Of a stretch of 64,000 nucleotides of DNA, positions 8,149 to 17,008 are shown piece after piece; positions within the stretch are counted from its first letter, which is position 1; each line of letters opens with the position of its first letter. The stretch lies in assembly GCF_009796285.1 (NCBI RefSeq), contig NZ_CP047020.1, positions 1,488,001-1,552,000 of the forward strand, read 5' to 3'. A program made the position numbers and the translations under genes. The notes beneath the pieces were generated by a model that was given only the letters and a program-made list of their open reading frames with translations, was not told the DNA's origin and did no database searches. The stretch comes from Streptomyces broussonetiae. Its GTDB lineage: Bacteria; Actinomycetota; Actinomycetes; Streptomycetales; Streptomycetaceae.

Positions 8149-9522
8149 ATGGCCACCACCGCAGACGTGCACCCCGTCGACGAGATACTCCCGGTACGAC
8201 AGCTGGCCGCCTTCGGGCTGCAGCACGTGCTCGCGATGTACGCGGGCGCGGTCGCCGTGCCGCTGATCGTGGGCGGCGCGATGAAGCTGTCGGCCGCCGA
8301 CCTGGCGTATCTGATCACCGCCGACCTGCTGGTGTGTGGTGTCGCCACGCTCGTCCAGTGCGTCGGCTTCTGGCGCTTCGGTGTGCGGCTGCCGATCATG
8401 CAGGGCTGTACGTTCGCGGCCGTCTCGCCGATGGTGCTGATCGGGACCAAGGGCGGCGGGCTGCCCGCGGTCTACGGCGCGGTGATCGTCGCGGGGCTGG
8501 CGATCATGCTGCTCGCGCCGGTCTTCGGCAGGCTGCTGCGGTTCTTCCCGCCGCTGGTGACCGGCACGGTGATCCTGATCATCGGGGTCTCGCTGCTGCC
8601 GGTGGCGGGCAACTGGGCGGCGGGCGGCGCCGGTGCGAAGGACTTCGGAGAGCCGAAGAACCTGGCGCTGGCGGCCTTCGTGCTGCTGGTGGTCCTGGCC
8701 GTGCAGCGGTTCGCGCCCGCCTTCCTCGCCAGGATCGCCGTCCTGACCGGGATCGTGGTGGGTCTGGCGGTCGCGGTGCCGTTCGGGTTCGCGAACTTCA
8801 GCGGGGTCCGGGGCGCGGACTGGGTGGGCATCAGTACGCCGTTCCACTTCGGGGCGCCGGCGTTCCACGGGTCCGCGATCGTGTCCATGCTGGTGGTGGC
8901 GCTGGTGACGATGACCGAGACGACCGGTGATCTGATCGCCGTCGGCGAGCTGACCGGGCGAACGGTGGAACCGCGTTCCCTCGCCGACGGGCTGCGCGCG
9001 GACGGTCTGTCGACGGTGCTCGGCGGGGTGTTCAACACCTTTCCGTACACGGCGTACGCGCAGAACGTGGGCCTGGTCGGCATGACGCGGGTGCGCAGCC
9101 GCTGGGTGGTCGCGGCGGCCGGCGGGATCCTGGTACTGCTGGGCCTGTTGCCCAAGCTGGGCGCGGTGGTCGCGGCCGTCCCGGAGCCGGTGCTGGGCGG
9201 CGCCGGTCTGGTGATGTTCGGTACGGTCGCGGCGAGCGGGCTGCGGACCCTGGCGGGGGTGGACTTCCACGGCAACAACAACCTGACCGTGGTGGCCGTT
9301 TCGGTGGCGATCGGCATGCTGCCGGTGGGCGTGCCGACCGTCTACGGCAGGTTCCCCGACTGGTTCCAGACGGTGATGAACAGCGGCATCAGCGCGGGCT
9401 GTGTGTCCGCCGTCGTGCTGAACCTGGTCTTCAACCACCTTCCGGCGAGGGCGGGTTCGGACACGGCAGGTCCGGCCTGCGCCGCCACCGCCGACGGGGC
9501 GGCCCGCCGTCGGTGGCGATGA
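8149..9522 (+). CDS. NCS2-family xanthine/uracil permease
   Basis: A 457-residue multi-spanning permease (about 12-14 helices) of the nucleobase:cation symporter-2 family. The N-terminal 'FGLQHVLAMYAGAVAVPLI' and 'RLPIMQGCTFAAVSPM' stretches match the xanthine/uric acid branch, and VTMTETTGDLIAVGELTG with GVFNTFPYTAYAQNVGL carries the substrate-binding Glu and the NCS2 signature region. It imports xanthine, urate or uracil using the proton gradient; the exact substrate cannot be read from the sequence. The ATG follows GGAGAACCC. It stands alone between an oxidoreductase gene and a divergent region, with direct repeats in its leader. Confidence 0.92.
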   Translation: MATTADVHPVDEILPVRQLAAFGLQHVLAMYAGAVAVPLIVGGAMKLSAADLAYLITADLLVCGVATLVQCVGFWRFGVRLPIMQGCTFAAVSPMVLIGTKGGGLPAVYGAVIVAGLAIMLLAPVFGRLLRFFPPLVTGTVILIIGVSLLPVAGNWAAGGAGAKDFGEPKNLALAAFVLLVVLAVQRFAPAFLARIAVLTGIVVGLAVAVPFGFANFSGVRGADWVGISTPFHFGAPAFHGSAIVSMLVVALVTMTETTGDLIAVGELTGRTVEPRSLADGLRADGLSTVLGGVFNTFPYTAYAQNVGLVGMTRVRSRWVVAAAGGILVLLGLLPKLGAVVAAVPEPVLGGAGLVMFGTVAASGLRTLAGVDFHGNNNLTVVAVSVAIGMLPVGVPTVYGRFPDWFQTVMNSGISAGCVSAVVLNLVFNHLPARAGSDTAGPACAATADGAARRRWR

Positions 9523-9560
9523 GCCGTTGCCACGGCTGCCCAGGACACGACGCGCCGTCA

Positions 9561-9590
9561 CCGATGCCGATGCCGATGCCATTGCCGATG
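9561..9590. repeat. CCGATG hexamer tandem repeat in a gene-poor gap
   Basis: Five tandem hexamers (CCGATG three times, CCATTG, CCGATG) lie just after the permease gene. The whole gap 9523-9881 (about 360 bases) holds no convincing gene. Short open frames such as one reading VISDRQLLLARRRQ on the minus strand match nothing I recognise. The repeat is too short and regular to be a CRISPR array. Confidence 0.6.
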
Positions 9591-9881
9591 CCGGGAGTCT
9601 GACGAGGATCGCGGGCGCGGGTTCGCTGCCGCCTGGCGCCGTCGCGCGAGCAGCAGCTGCCGGTCGCTGATGACCCGGTCGGTGACATGGGTGGCGGAGC
9701 CCAGGTCGTCCCGGGCGCCCTCGACCACCTCTCCTCCGCGGGAGCCCACGGCCGTACCGGAGGCCGGGCGCGGACGGCCTGCCTGGACCGGACCGCCCAC
9801 CGGGCCGCCCGCTTCGAGCCGGCCCGCGCACGGCGGCGGCGCTGACACCAGGGTTCACCGGGGCGTCGCGAGCCGGGTGCT

Positions 9882-10238
9882 TCAGGCGCCCTCGCCGAGG
9901 CGCAGACACTGCCGGCCGGCGGCGGCGAGAAGGCTGTCGAGCAGCCCCGGGAAGAGGCTGTCCAGATCCTCCCGGCGCAGGCCGTTCATCTTGGCCGTGC
10001 CCCGGTAGACCTGGCGGACGACCCCGCTCTCGCGCAGCACCCTGAAGTGGTGCGTGCTGGTGGACTTGGTCACCGGAAGGTCGAACTGCGAGCAGGTCAA
10101 CTCTGTATTCCGGGCGGCCAGTTCGCGCACGATCTGCAGTCGCAGCGGATCGGAGAGAGCATGCAGCACGGCCTCCAGGCGGATCTCCGACCGCTCCGGG
10201 TGCGGCAGAGCACGGCCGGCGGTGGCGGTCTCGGTCAC
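9882..10238 (-). CDS. ArsR-family winged-helix repressor
   Basis: A 118-residue regulator. HALSDPLRLQIVRELAAR begins the winged helix, and TKSTSTHHFRVLRESGVVRQ is the recognition helix and turn of the ArsR fold. The C-terminal helix carries a dimerisation surface. The typical ELCVCDL metal site is replaced by ELTCSQFDLPV with one Cys only, so a metal inducer is not supported. It is divergent from an old-yellow-enzyme gene, and the 130-base gap is rich in inverted repeats. The simplest reading is that it represses that gene and itself, and responds to an electrophile or redox signal. Start GTG 10238. Confidence 0.88.
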   Translation of the reverse strand: MTETATAGRALPHPERSEIRLEAVLHALSDPLRLQIVRELAARNTELTCSQFDLPVTKSTSTHHFRVLRESGVVRQVYRGTAKMNGLRREDLDSLFPGLLDSLLAAAGRQCLRLGEGA

Positions 10239-10280
10239 GGCGACTGCCCTTCGGTCACGGATGTCGTCGACGGGAACCCA

Positions 10281-10336
10281 TTGTACGAGAGACTTCGTAG
10301 TTTGACAGGTCTCGTAGTACGAGGGTTACCGTACAA
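10281..10336. promoter_or_regulatory. Operator/promoter cluster of the ArsR/OYE divergon
   Basis: The interval holds nested symmetry: TACGA-N6-TCGTA (10284-10299), the perfect palindrome CTCGTAGTACGAG (10311-10323) and outer TTGTAC/GTACAA arms (10281-10286, 10331-10336). A consensus-like -35 TTGACA lies between them (10302-10307), with TACCGT (10327-10332) as a possible -10. A repressor bound to either palindrome would block this promoter, which drives the flavin oxidoreductase gene. Confidence 0.6.
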
Positions 10337-10370
10337 GTCGACCAGCGGTACGTGACGAATGGAGTCCGTC

Positions 10371-11450
10371 GTGAGCGCGCTCTTCGAGCCCATCACCCTG
10401 CGTGAAGTGACCATCCCGAACCGGGTGTGGATGCCCCCGATGTGCCAGTACTCGGCCGAGCCGGAGGGGCCGCTCACCGGTGCCCCGCTCGACTGGCATC
10501 TCGCGCACTACGGGGCGCGTGCCACGGGCGGCACCGGCCTGATCATCGTGGAGGCCACCGCGGTCTCGCCGGAGGGCCGGATCTCCCCCTACGACCTCGG
10601 CCTGTGGAACGACACCCAGGTGGAGGCCTTCCGCCGGATCACCGGCTTCCTCACCACCCAGGGCGCGGTGCCGGGGATCCAGTTGGGGCACGGCGGTCGC
10701 AAGTCGTCGACCGAGCGGCCCTGGAAGGGCGGTGCGCCGATCGGTCCGCAGGCGCCCGGCTGGCAGGCGCTCGCCCCGAGCGCGGTGCCCTTCGACGAGC
10801 GCCATCCCGTGCCCACGGAGATGACGATGGACCAGATCCGAGAGATCATCGGCCAGTTCGCCGCCGCGGCAGGCCGCGCGCTCGCCGCCGGCTTCGAGAT
10901 CGCCGAGATCCACGGCGCCCACGGCTACCTGATCAACGAGTTCCTCTCCCCGCACTCCAACCGGCGCACCGACGCCTACGGCGGCTCGTACGAGAACCGC
11001 ACCCGGTTCGCCCTCGAGGTCGTGGACGCCGTACGGGAGGTGTGGCCCGAGAGCAAGCCGCTGTTCTTCCGCATCTCGGCCACGGACTGGCTGCAGGACG
11101 GCGGCTGGACCACCGAGGACACGGTCCGCTTCGCCCGCGATCTACATGCCCACGGTGTCGACCTGCTCGACGTCTCCACCGGTGGCAACGCCTCAGGCGT
11201 CACCATTCCGGTCAGGCCCGGCTACCAGGTGCCGTTCGCCGCCCGGGTCAAGACCGAGACTCCCCTGCCCGTCGCCGCCGTGGGACTGATCACCGAGGCC
11301 GAGCAGGCCGAGAAGATCGTCACCAACGGCGAGGCCGATGCCGTCCTGCTGGGCCGCGAGCTGCTGCGCAACCCGTCCTGGGCCCGGCACGCGGCCCGCG
11401 AGCTGGGCGGCGAGGTCACCGTGCCGAACCAGTACCTCCGGTCGGTCTGA
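10371..11450 (+). CDS. Old yellow enzyme (YqjM-like NADH:flavin oxidoreductase)
   Basis: About 359 residues, a TIM-barrel FMN enzyme that reduces activated C=C bonds (enals, quinones, nitro compounds). YqjM-class signatures are present: MPPMCQYS with the redox-sensing Cys25, and the substrate-binding pair H181/H184 in EIHGAHGYL. The FMN-binding DAYGGSYENR, FRISATDW and GEADAVLLGRELLRNP segments are also present. GTG 10371 is chosen because GGAG lies six bases before it and the family starts 'msaLFep..l'; an ATG at 10359 is in frame. It is divergent from an ArsR regulator with several palindromes between, which suggests induction by its substrates or by oxidants. Confidence 0.93.
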   Translation: MSALFEPITLREVTIPNRVWMPPMCQYSAEPEGPLTGAPLDWHLAHYGARATGGTGLIIVEATAVSPEGRISPYDLGLWNDTQVEAFRRITGFLTTQGAVPGIQLGHGGRKSSTERPWKGGAPIGPQAPGWQALAPSAVPFDERHPVPTEMTMDQIREIIGQFAAAAGRALAAGFEIAEIHGAHGYLINEFLSPHSNRRTDAYGGSYENRTRFALEVVDAVREVWPESKPLFFRISATDWLQDGGWTTEDTVRFARDLHAHGVDLLDVSTGGNASGVTIPVRPGYQVPFAARVKTETPLPVAAVGLITEAEQAEKIVTNGEADAVLLGRELLRNPSWARHAARELGGEVTVPNQYLRSV

Positions 11451-11656
11451 GCCCGGCCTGCCGCCGGCACCGGTCGGCACGGGCCCGGCCGACCGCCTGC
11501 TCCGGTCGGGTCGGCATCCGCGCTGCTCAGCCCCGTTCCGGCCGGGACGGGCAACGGCACAGGCCGGGAGCCGCCCCCAGCGGCTCCGGCCGCCGTGCTC
11601 CCGCCCGCCGTTCCACGCCCCGCACGCACGCCCCGGATCCGGACGGATGGAAGGAG

Positions 11657-12029
11657 GTGCGGGCGACGGGGAGGGCGGATGGGGCGCAGGCAGCAGGAGA
11701 CGGTCGCGCGGGCGGGGCGGCCGACGAGGCGGCGCGGTCCCCGGCCGACGACCACGACCAGGCCCTCGAGGCGGTACGAGCGGCGCTGGGGCCGATCGAG
11801 GAAGCCACGGTGGAGCGGGCGCTCGAGGCCGTGCCCGTGGCACGGCTCCAGGACGCCACCTGAGCATGCTGATGGCCGGCAGGACAAGAAGGGCCGCGCG
11901 CCGACGGCCGTCGAGGAGCTGCACACGGTCCTGGCGGAGGCCCAACGGGCAGGCGCTGCCGAGGGGTTCGCGCGGGCCTCGGTCGACCTCGCCGGCCAGG
12001 CGGCCGACGGCCGACCCTGTCTGCCCTAA
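11657..12029 (+). pseudogene. Possible decayed small gene in a gene-poor gap
   Basis: In the gap 11451-12309 two adjacent short frames have strongly G/C-ending codons and protein-like composition. The first (GTG 11657 to TGA 11863) ends EEATVERALEAVPVARLQDA. The second, in another frame, reads AVEELHTVLAEAQRAGAAEG and ends at TAA 12029. Both look like helical protein, and a single frameshift would join them. I do not recognise a family. They may instead be two chance frames in GC-rich DNA, so confidence is low. The rest of the gap shows nothing. Confidence 0.25.
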
Positions 12030-12309
12030 CCTGCACGGACGGGATGCCCCCGACGAAGGAGCGCGCCGGTGGCCCGGCCGTTCCACCGGCGCGGTCACGC
12101 CCCGAACGCCGTCGCGCCGCGATGGGGCCATGCCATCGTCCGCCGGGCAACCTCCGGCCCCGTCCCGAACCCGTCGGCTCCGCCCACCCGGGCCGCTGCC
12201 CGGCGAAGGCCCCTGCCACTCCCCGTGGCCGGACCCGGCCCGTGCCGCCGTCCCTGCGAGCAGCGGGGGCGAACGGCAGGGCTGGGCGAGGCTTCGAGGA
12301 GTGTCGCCC

Positions 12310-13068
12310 TCATGCAGCGCGCTCTCTTCGGCCCACTGACGCGGTCAGCTCCCGCTGGTAGCGGGCGTAGGCCGTGCGCAGGGTCTCCCCCGGCCAGTCG
12401 GCGGGCAGCAGCCCGGGGGGCAGCACGGGGTCCGTGAGCAGGTGTCGTACGGTCGCGGCGTACGCGGTGAAACGGTCCGCCGGGCTCCGGTCGGCCGCCG
12501 TGTGCGCGAGCAGTGCGCGCGCGGTGGCGGCCCAGGTGCCCAGCGGCCAGAGCCGGGCGACCAGGTCGTGCGCGGACTCCTCGGGCCGGGCGGTGCACGT
12601 CAGGGCGATGCGGTGCAGGTCGGCCGGGAGCGGACGGTCGAGGTTGGCCGGGCGCAGCCACACGCCCTCGCGGAGTTCGGCCAGGCGCAGGGCGGTCAAC
12701 CGGGTGCGCAGATCGGCGCGTTCGGCGGGTCCGCGGCCCGTCGCCGTGATCACCACCATCTCCCAGTCGCCGTCCCACGCGCGCGTGGCGGGACGCAGCG
12801 CCTCGTCCTGGCGCCGCTGACGGCCCAGCAGCCGGTCGCTGAGCCGGTAGACGGCGTCCGTGCGCCGCAGGTCCCCGGCGGCCACCATCCGGCTGAGCGC
12901 GGCCCGCAGCGTGGAGCCGCCCACGCCGAAGGGTTCCACCAGCCCGACCAGGTCCTTCACCGGAAGCTCCGGCGGGTGCGCCCCGAGGAGCAGGCTCAGC
13001 ACGACCGACCGCGCGGACAGCGGCCGCAGGTCCGCCTCCTCCGGCTCGGCCGACACGTTCATGCGCAT
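12310..13068 (-). CDS. PaaX-family transcriptional regulator
   Basis: About 252 residues with PaaX architecture. An N-terminal winged helix (residues about 15-80) contains SARSVVLSLLLGAHPPELPV and GVGGSTLRAALSRMVAAGDL. A central domain with AWDGDWEMVVITA is the PaaX 'WdG.W.vv' hallmark, and WLRPANL follows. The C-terminal PaaX-C region carries LLPADWPGETLRTAYARY. PaaX proteins repress genes for phenylacetate and related CoA-ester breakdown and are released by an aryl- or acyl-CoA. It is divergent from an acyl-CoA dehydrogenase gene, its probable target. ATG 13068 is used; ATG 13062 is also possible. Confidence 0.9.
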   Translation of the reverse strand: MRMNVSAEPEEADLRPLSARSVVLSLLLGAHPPELPVKDLVGLVEPFGVGGSTLRAALSRMVAAGDLRRTDAVYRLSDRLLGRQRRQDEALRPATRAWDGDWEMVVITATGRGPAERADLRTRLTALRLAELREGVWLRPANLDRPLPADLHRIALTCTARPEESAHDLVARLWPLGTWAATARALLAHTAADRSPADRFTAYAATVRHLLTDPVLPPGLLPADWPGETLRTAYARYQRELTASVGRRERAA

Positions 13069-13073
13069 GGGCA

Positions 13074-13141
13074 CGTACTGTACGGGCACCGCATCTTGTT
13101 GCGATATTGCTACGGTCGCAGGAAGAGTGCAACATGGCGGT
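13074..13141. promoter_or_regulatory. Divergent control region, PaaX/acyl-CoA dehydrogenase
   Basis: The 73 bases between the two start codons hold CGTACTGTACG (13074-13084), a palindrome immediately before the PaaX start, and TGTTGC (13097-13102) with its inverse GCAACA (13129-13134). The PaaX-type protein most likely binds one of these to control both genes. Confidence 0.45.
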
Positions 13142-14809
13142 ATGGTCTCGATGCCCGCGCAGTCGCCGTCCCAGCCGCAGTACGCCACGCACGACGTCAC
13201 CAATCAGGCCCCGCCCCTGGCTCCCTACGACGCCTCCGACGACCCGGCCCTGCTGGAGGGGCTGCGCCGGGAGGGCGCCGGGTGGGCCGAGGACGGCATC
13301 CGGCTGCTGGGGGCGCGCGCCGGCAGCGCCGAGGCGCAGGAGTGGGGCGAACTGGCCAACCGGCACGAGCCGGTGCTGCGCACCCACGACCGCTACGGCC
13401 ACCGGATCGACGAGGTCGACTTCCACCCCAGCTGGCACCACCTGATGCGCACGGCGGTGGCCGAGGGTCTGGCGGGCGCCCCGTGGGCGGACGAGCGGCC
13501 CGGCGCCCATGTGGCCCGTACCGCGGGCGGACTGGTGTGGGGGCACACGGAGGCCGGGCACGGCTGCCCGACCTCGATGACGTACGCCGCCGTCCCCGCG
13601 CTGCGCGCCCAGCCGGACCTCGCCAAGGTGTACGAACCACTGCTCACCAGCCGGGAGTACGACCCGGAGCTGCGTGTGCCGACCGAGAAGCCGGGGCTGC
13701 TCGCCGGGATGGGCATGACCGAGAAGCAGGGTGGCTCGGACGTGCGGACGAACACCACCGTGGCCACGCCCAGCGGGGAGCCCGGCGTGTACACGCTGCG
13801 CGGGCACAAGTGGTTCACGTCGGCGCCGATGTGCGACGTCTTCCTGGTGCTGGCGCAGGCCCCGGGCGGGCTGTCGTGCTTCCTGGTGCCCCGCCTGCTG
13901 CCGGACGGCAGCCGCAACACCTTCCGCATCCAGCGCCTGAAGGACAAGTTGGGCAACCGCTCCAACGCCTCCTCCGAGCCGGAGTTCGACCGGACGGTGG
14001 CCTGGCTGGTGGGGCCGGAGGGACGCGGTGTGAAGACCATCATCGAGATGGTCAACTGCACTCGCCTGGACTGTGTGATGTCCACGGCGACCCTGATGCG
14101 CAAGACGCTGGTCGAGGCGGGGCACCACGCCCGGCACCGCAGTGCGTTCGGCGCCCGGCTCATCGACCAGCCCCTGATGCGCAACGTCCTGGCCGATCTC
14201 GCGCTGGAGTCGGAGGCGGCGACGACGCTCGCCCTGCGGCTGGCCGGTGCGGCCGACCGGGCGGTGCGCGGGGACGCCGGGGAGCGCGCCTTCCGGCGGA
14301 TCGCCACCGCCGTGGGCAAGTACTGGGTGACCAAGCGCGGCCCGGCGTTCACCGCGGAGGCCCTGGAATGCCTGGGCGGCAACGGCTACGTCGAGGATTC
14401 CGGCATGCCCCGGCACTACCGGGAAGCCCCGCTGCTGTCGATCTGGGAGGGCTCGGGGAACGTCAACGCACTCGACGTGCTGCGCGCCCTCGGCCGCGAA
14501 CAGGACACCGCCGAGGCCCTGTTCGCCGAACTCGCCCTCGCGCGCGGAGCGGACGCCCGGCTGGACGCAGCGGTGGCCGCGCTCAAGAGCCAGTTGGCCG
14601 AAACCGACCTGATGGGCGCCCGTCGGCTGGTCGAGCGGATGGCGCTCGCCCTCCAGGCCTCGCTGCTGGTCCGGCACGCACCGCAGCCGGTCGCGGACGC
14701 CTTCTGCGCGAGCAGGCTGGGCGGCGACTGGGGGCACGCGTTCGGCACACTGTCCTCCGGGACCGGTCTCGACGCGATCCTCGAGCGGGCCCTGCCCGGC
14801 CTGAACTGA
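13142..14809 (+). CDS. AidB-like acyl-CoA dehydrogenase
   Basis: About 555 residues, longer than typical acyl-CoA dehydrogenases (about 380) and matching the AidB branch with its C-terminal extra helical domain. Visible segments are the Pro-rich N-terminus, GLLAGMGMTEKQGGSDVR (flavin loop, about residues 185-202), LRGHKWFTSAPMCDVFLVLA, RLKDKLGNRSNASSEPEF, LECLGGNGYVEDSGMPRHYR and LSIWEGSGNVNALDVLR. AidB in E. coli is an FAD protein of the alkylation response; the actinobacterial homologue may instead oxidise a branched acyl-CoA. The divergent PaaX regulator favours a catabolic role. There is no good ribosome-binding site, so the ATG at 13142 may be read from a leaderless message. ATG 13151 is an alternative. 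Confidence 0.9.
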   Translation: MVSMPAQSPSQPQYATHDVTNQAPPLAPYDASDDPALLEGLRREGAGWAEDGIRLLGARAGSAEAQEWGELANRHEPVLRTHDRYGHRIDEVDFHPSWHHLMRTAVAEGLAGAPWADERPGAHVARTAGGLVWGHTEAGHGCPTSMTYAAVPALRAQPDLAKVYEPLLTSREYDPELRVPTEKPGLLAGMGMTEKQGGSDVRTNTTVATPSGEPGVYTLRGHKWFTSAPMCDVFLVLAQAPGGLSCFLVPRLLPDGSRNTFRIQRLKDKLGNRSNASSEPEFDRTVAWLVGPEGRGVKTIIEMVNCTRLDCVMSTATLMRKTLVEAGHHARHRSAFGARLIDQPLMRNVLADLALESEAATTLALRLAGAADRAVRGDAGERAFRRIATAVGKYWVTKRGPAFTAEALECLGGNGYVEDSGMPRHYREAPLLSIWEGSGNVNALDVLRALGREQDTAEALFAELALARGADARLDAAVAALKSQLAETDLMGARRLVERMALALQASLLVRHAPQPVADAFCASRLGGDWGHAFGTLSSGTGLDAILERALPGLN

Positions 14810-14955
14810 CCCCTCTCCCCGGGCGGGTGCGGGCCACGCGCGTGCGTGGCCGGTGACAGCCGACGGATCGCACACAGTCAGGGCGTGATTCCGGACCGTT
14901 GTCAGTGCCGTGGTGCACACTCGCGATCAGGTGGCACTCGTCTGGGGAGGACAAC

Positions 14956-16947
14956 GTGTTCACGGGGATCGACGAGGTGGACTGGGCCTCGCTACAGCAT
15001 GCCCACGGCAGCGCACGGGACATGCCCGGATGGCTGCGGGCGCTGGCGTCCGCGGACACCGCCGAGCGGACGAGCGCGCTCGACGGGATGTACGGCGCGC
15101 TGCGCCACGAGGGCCGGGTGTACGACTCGACGCTGGCCTGCGTGCCCTTCCTGCTCTCGCTCGTGGCGCGCACGGAGCTGCCGGACCGTGCCGGCATCGT
15201 GGAACTGCTGGTCGCGATCGGCATGGAGAGCACGAACGGGGACACCCGCGCGCGTGATGCGGTGTCCGCCGGCGCCGAGGTCTTCGTCCCGCTGGCCGGG
15301 GACGCCGATCCGGCGGTGCGCGGAGCGTCGACCGGAGCCCTGGTGCACTTCCTGGCCGAGCCGGGGCGCGCGCTGGGACTGCTACGGCAGCGGCTGCGGG
15401 TCGAGCGGGACGGCCCTGTCCTGTTCGCGCTCACCGAGGCGCTCGGCCTGTTCGTCCGCCGGCACCCCGCACACGCCGATGCCGCGGTGGCCCTCCTGGC
15501 CGAGCAGAGCGGACCGCCGTACGAGGCCGGACTGCGGCTCGCCGCCCTCGGCCAGCTCGCGCTCACCGCCCCCGCCCGGCTTCCGGCCGGGCTGGTGCCG
15601 ACGGCGGTCGAGCTGCTGCGGGAGCGGTCCGCGTACCGCGCCCGGGCCGCCGAGCCCTCCGGCAGCGACACCCTCGTGGGGCGGATTCGGCGGCTGCGCC
15701 CCTCCGACGAGGAGGGCGCCAACCTGCTGCGCGCCCTGCACACAGCGCTCGACGACCGGGTGAGCGACCGGATCGCCCTGCTGACCGGGCAGTTGACCAG
15801 TCCGGACCCGGTGGACCGGTGCAATGCGGTGTGGATGGCGGGCGCGCTGCTGCGCGGCTGGCGCGGCGATCACACGGTGCCCGTCGGGCTGCTCGGCGGC
15901 CAACTGAGCGTGGAACAGGACCCGTTGCGGGACGCGGCGGTCGCGGTCCTGGCGGAGCTGTTCGCACTGGCCGCGCCCGCCGCCGGGGACCTGTACGCGC
16001 TGGTGTGTGCCCGGCCCGACCTGTGGACGCACCGCTGGGAGCGTGGCTCCCCCGCACTGGGCGGCCCGCTGAGGGCGCTGACCAGGAGCGGTGATCCCCG
16101 CGCACTCCCGGCCCTGGCCCAGCTCCTGGCCGGTCCGGCCGCGCCCGTGGACCTGGGGTTCGAACTGGCCCACCTGGGCACTGCCGCGGCCCCGCTCGCC
16201 CCGGCGATACGGCACCGGCTCGGCCGCATCCCACTGGCCTCACCCGCCGCCGCCCGGCTCGCCGCTCCGCTGCTGGCAGCGGTCAGGGCCGGCCGGGACG
16301 CGGACGCGGTCCCGGAGGTACTGCGGCTGCTCTCGGGAACCCCCGACGGCCTGGGGGCGCGGGAGGAGATCGTGGATCAGGCCCTCGACACGCTGGAGAC
16401 GCTGGGCGCCAGCGCGCGGGCGGTGCCGCTCCTGCGAGCGCTCCTGCCCACCCGCCACGCGGCCACCGCAGCCGGCTCCCTCTGGTCGGCCGACGGGGAC
16501 GCCGGGGCCGTACTCCCCGTTCTGCTGCGGGAGTTGACCCAGGGCGACCCGGCGCGTCGGTGTCTGGCCGCCGGGCGGCTGGGCGGACTCGGTCCGGCCG
16601 CCCGGCCCGCCCTGCCCGCTCTGCGCCGGGCCGCCCGCGCGGGGCGGATACGGCAACGGACGTCGGCCGCGTGCGCGCTGTGGCGCATCGACGCGGATCC
16701 GGAGCCGGTCCTGCCCGTGTTCCGGTCGGCCTGGGCGGAGGACCCGCACAGCCGCGGCTCGATCGCCCGGTGCCTGACGACGATGGGCCCGGCCGCAGCT
16801 CCCCTCCGGGACCTGGTGACATCGGAACTGGCCGCCCCGCGCCGCCATCTGCACCACCTGACCCGCGCGAGCAGCACCGCGCGCCGGGACATCCCGGAGG
16901 ACGAGGCACTGCTGAGCGCGTGCCGGGAGCTGCTGGCGGAGATGTAG
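14956..16947 (+). CDS. HEAT-repeat protein
   Basis: About 663 residues made almost entirely of Ala/Leu-rich helical pairs, with recurring units such as DPAVRGASTGALVHFLAEPG and DPLRDAAVAVLAELFALAAP. This is an alpha-solenoid (HEAT/armadillo-type) scaffold that normally binds other proteins. No enzymatic motif, signal peptide or membrane segment is seen. The start GTG 14956 has a strong GGGGAGG ribosome-binding site 5-6 bases before it. It stands alone. Related Streptomyces proteins are annotated only as HEAT-repeat domain proteins, so the partner is unknown. Confidence 0.85.
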   Translation: MFTGIDEVDWASLQHAHGSARDMPGWLRALASADTAERTSALDGMYGALRHEGRVYDSTLACVPFLLSLVARTELPDRAGIVELLVAIGMESTNGDTRARDAVSAGAEVFVPLAGDADPAVRGASTGALVHFLAEPGRALGLLRQRLRVERDGPVLFALTEALGLFVRRHPAHADAAVALLAEQSGPPYEAGLRLAALGQLALTAPARLPAGLVPTAVELLRERSAYRARAAEPSGSDTLVGRIRRLRPSDEEGANLLRALHTALDDRVSDRIALLTGQLTSPDPVDRCNAVWMAGALLRGWRGDHTVPVGLLGGQLSVEQDPLRDAAVAVLAELFALAAPAAGDLYALVCARPDLWTHRWERGSPALGGPLRALTRSGDPRALPALAQLLAGPAAPVDLGFELAHLGTAAAPLAPAIRHRLGRIPLASPAAARLAAPLLAAVRAGRDADAVPEVLRLLSGTPDGLGAREEIVDQALDTLETLGASARAVPLLRALLPTRHAATAAGSLWSADGDAGAVLPVLLRELTQGDPARRCLAAGRLGGLGPAARPALPALRRAARAGRIRQRTSAACALWRIDADPEPVLPVFRSAWAEDPHSRGSIARCLTTMGPAAAPLRDLVTSELAAPRRHLHHLTRASSTARRDIPEDEALLSACRELLAEM

Positions 16948-17008
16948 GCGGCAGATACCGGCGCCCCCGCGGGACCACCGGCCCCGCCCTCGGGCTGTTG
17001 CCGGTGCG

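Noticed and set aside
9561..9590. CRISPR-like repeat
   Set aside because: A five-copy hexamer with no spacers and no cas genes; it is a simple tandem repeat.
9558..9848. Minus-strand open frame in the gap after the permease gene
   Set aside because: It contains the hexamer repeat as His-Arg runs, resembles no family and lacks a start signal.
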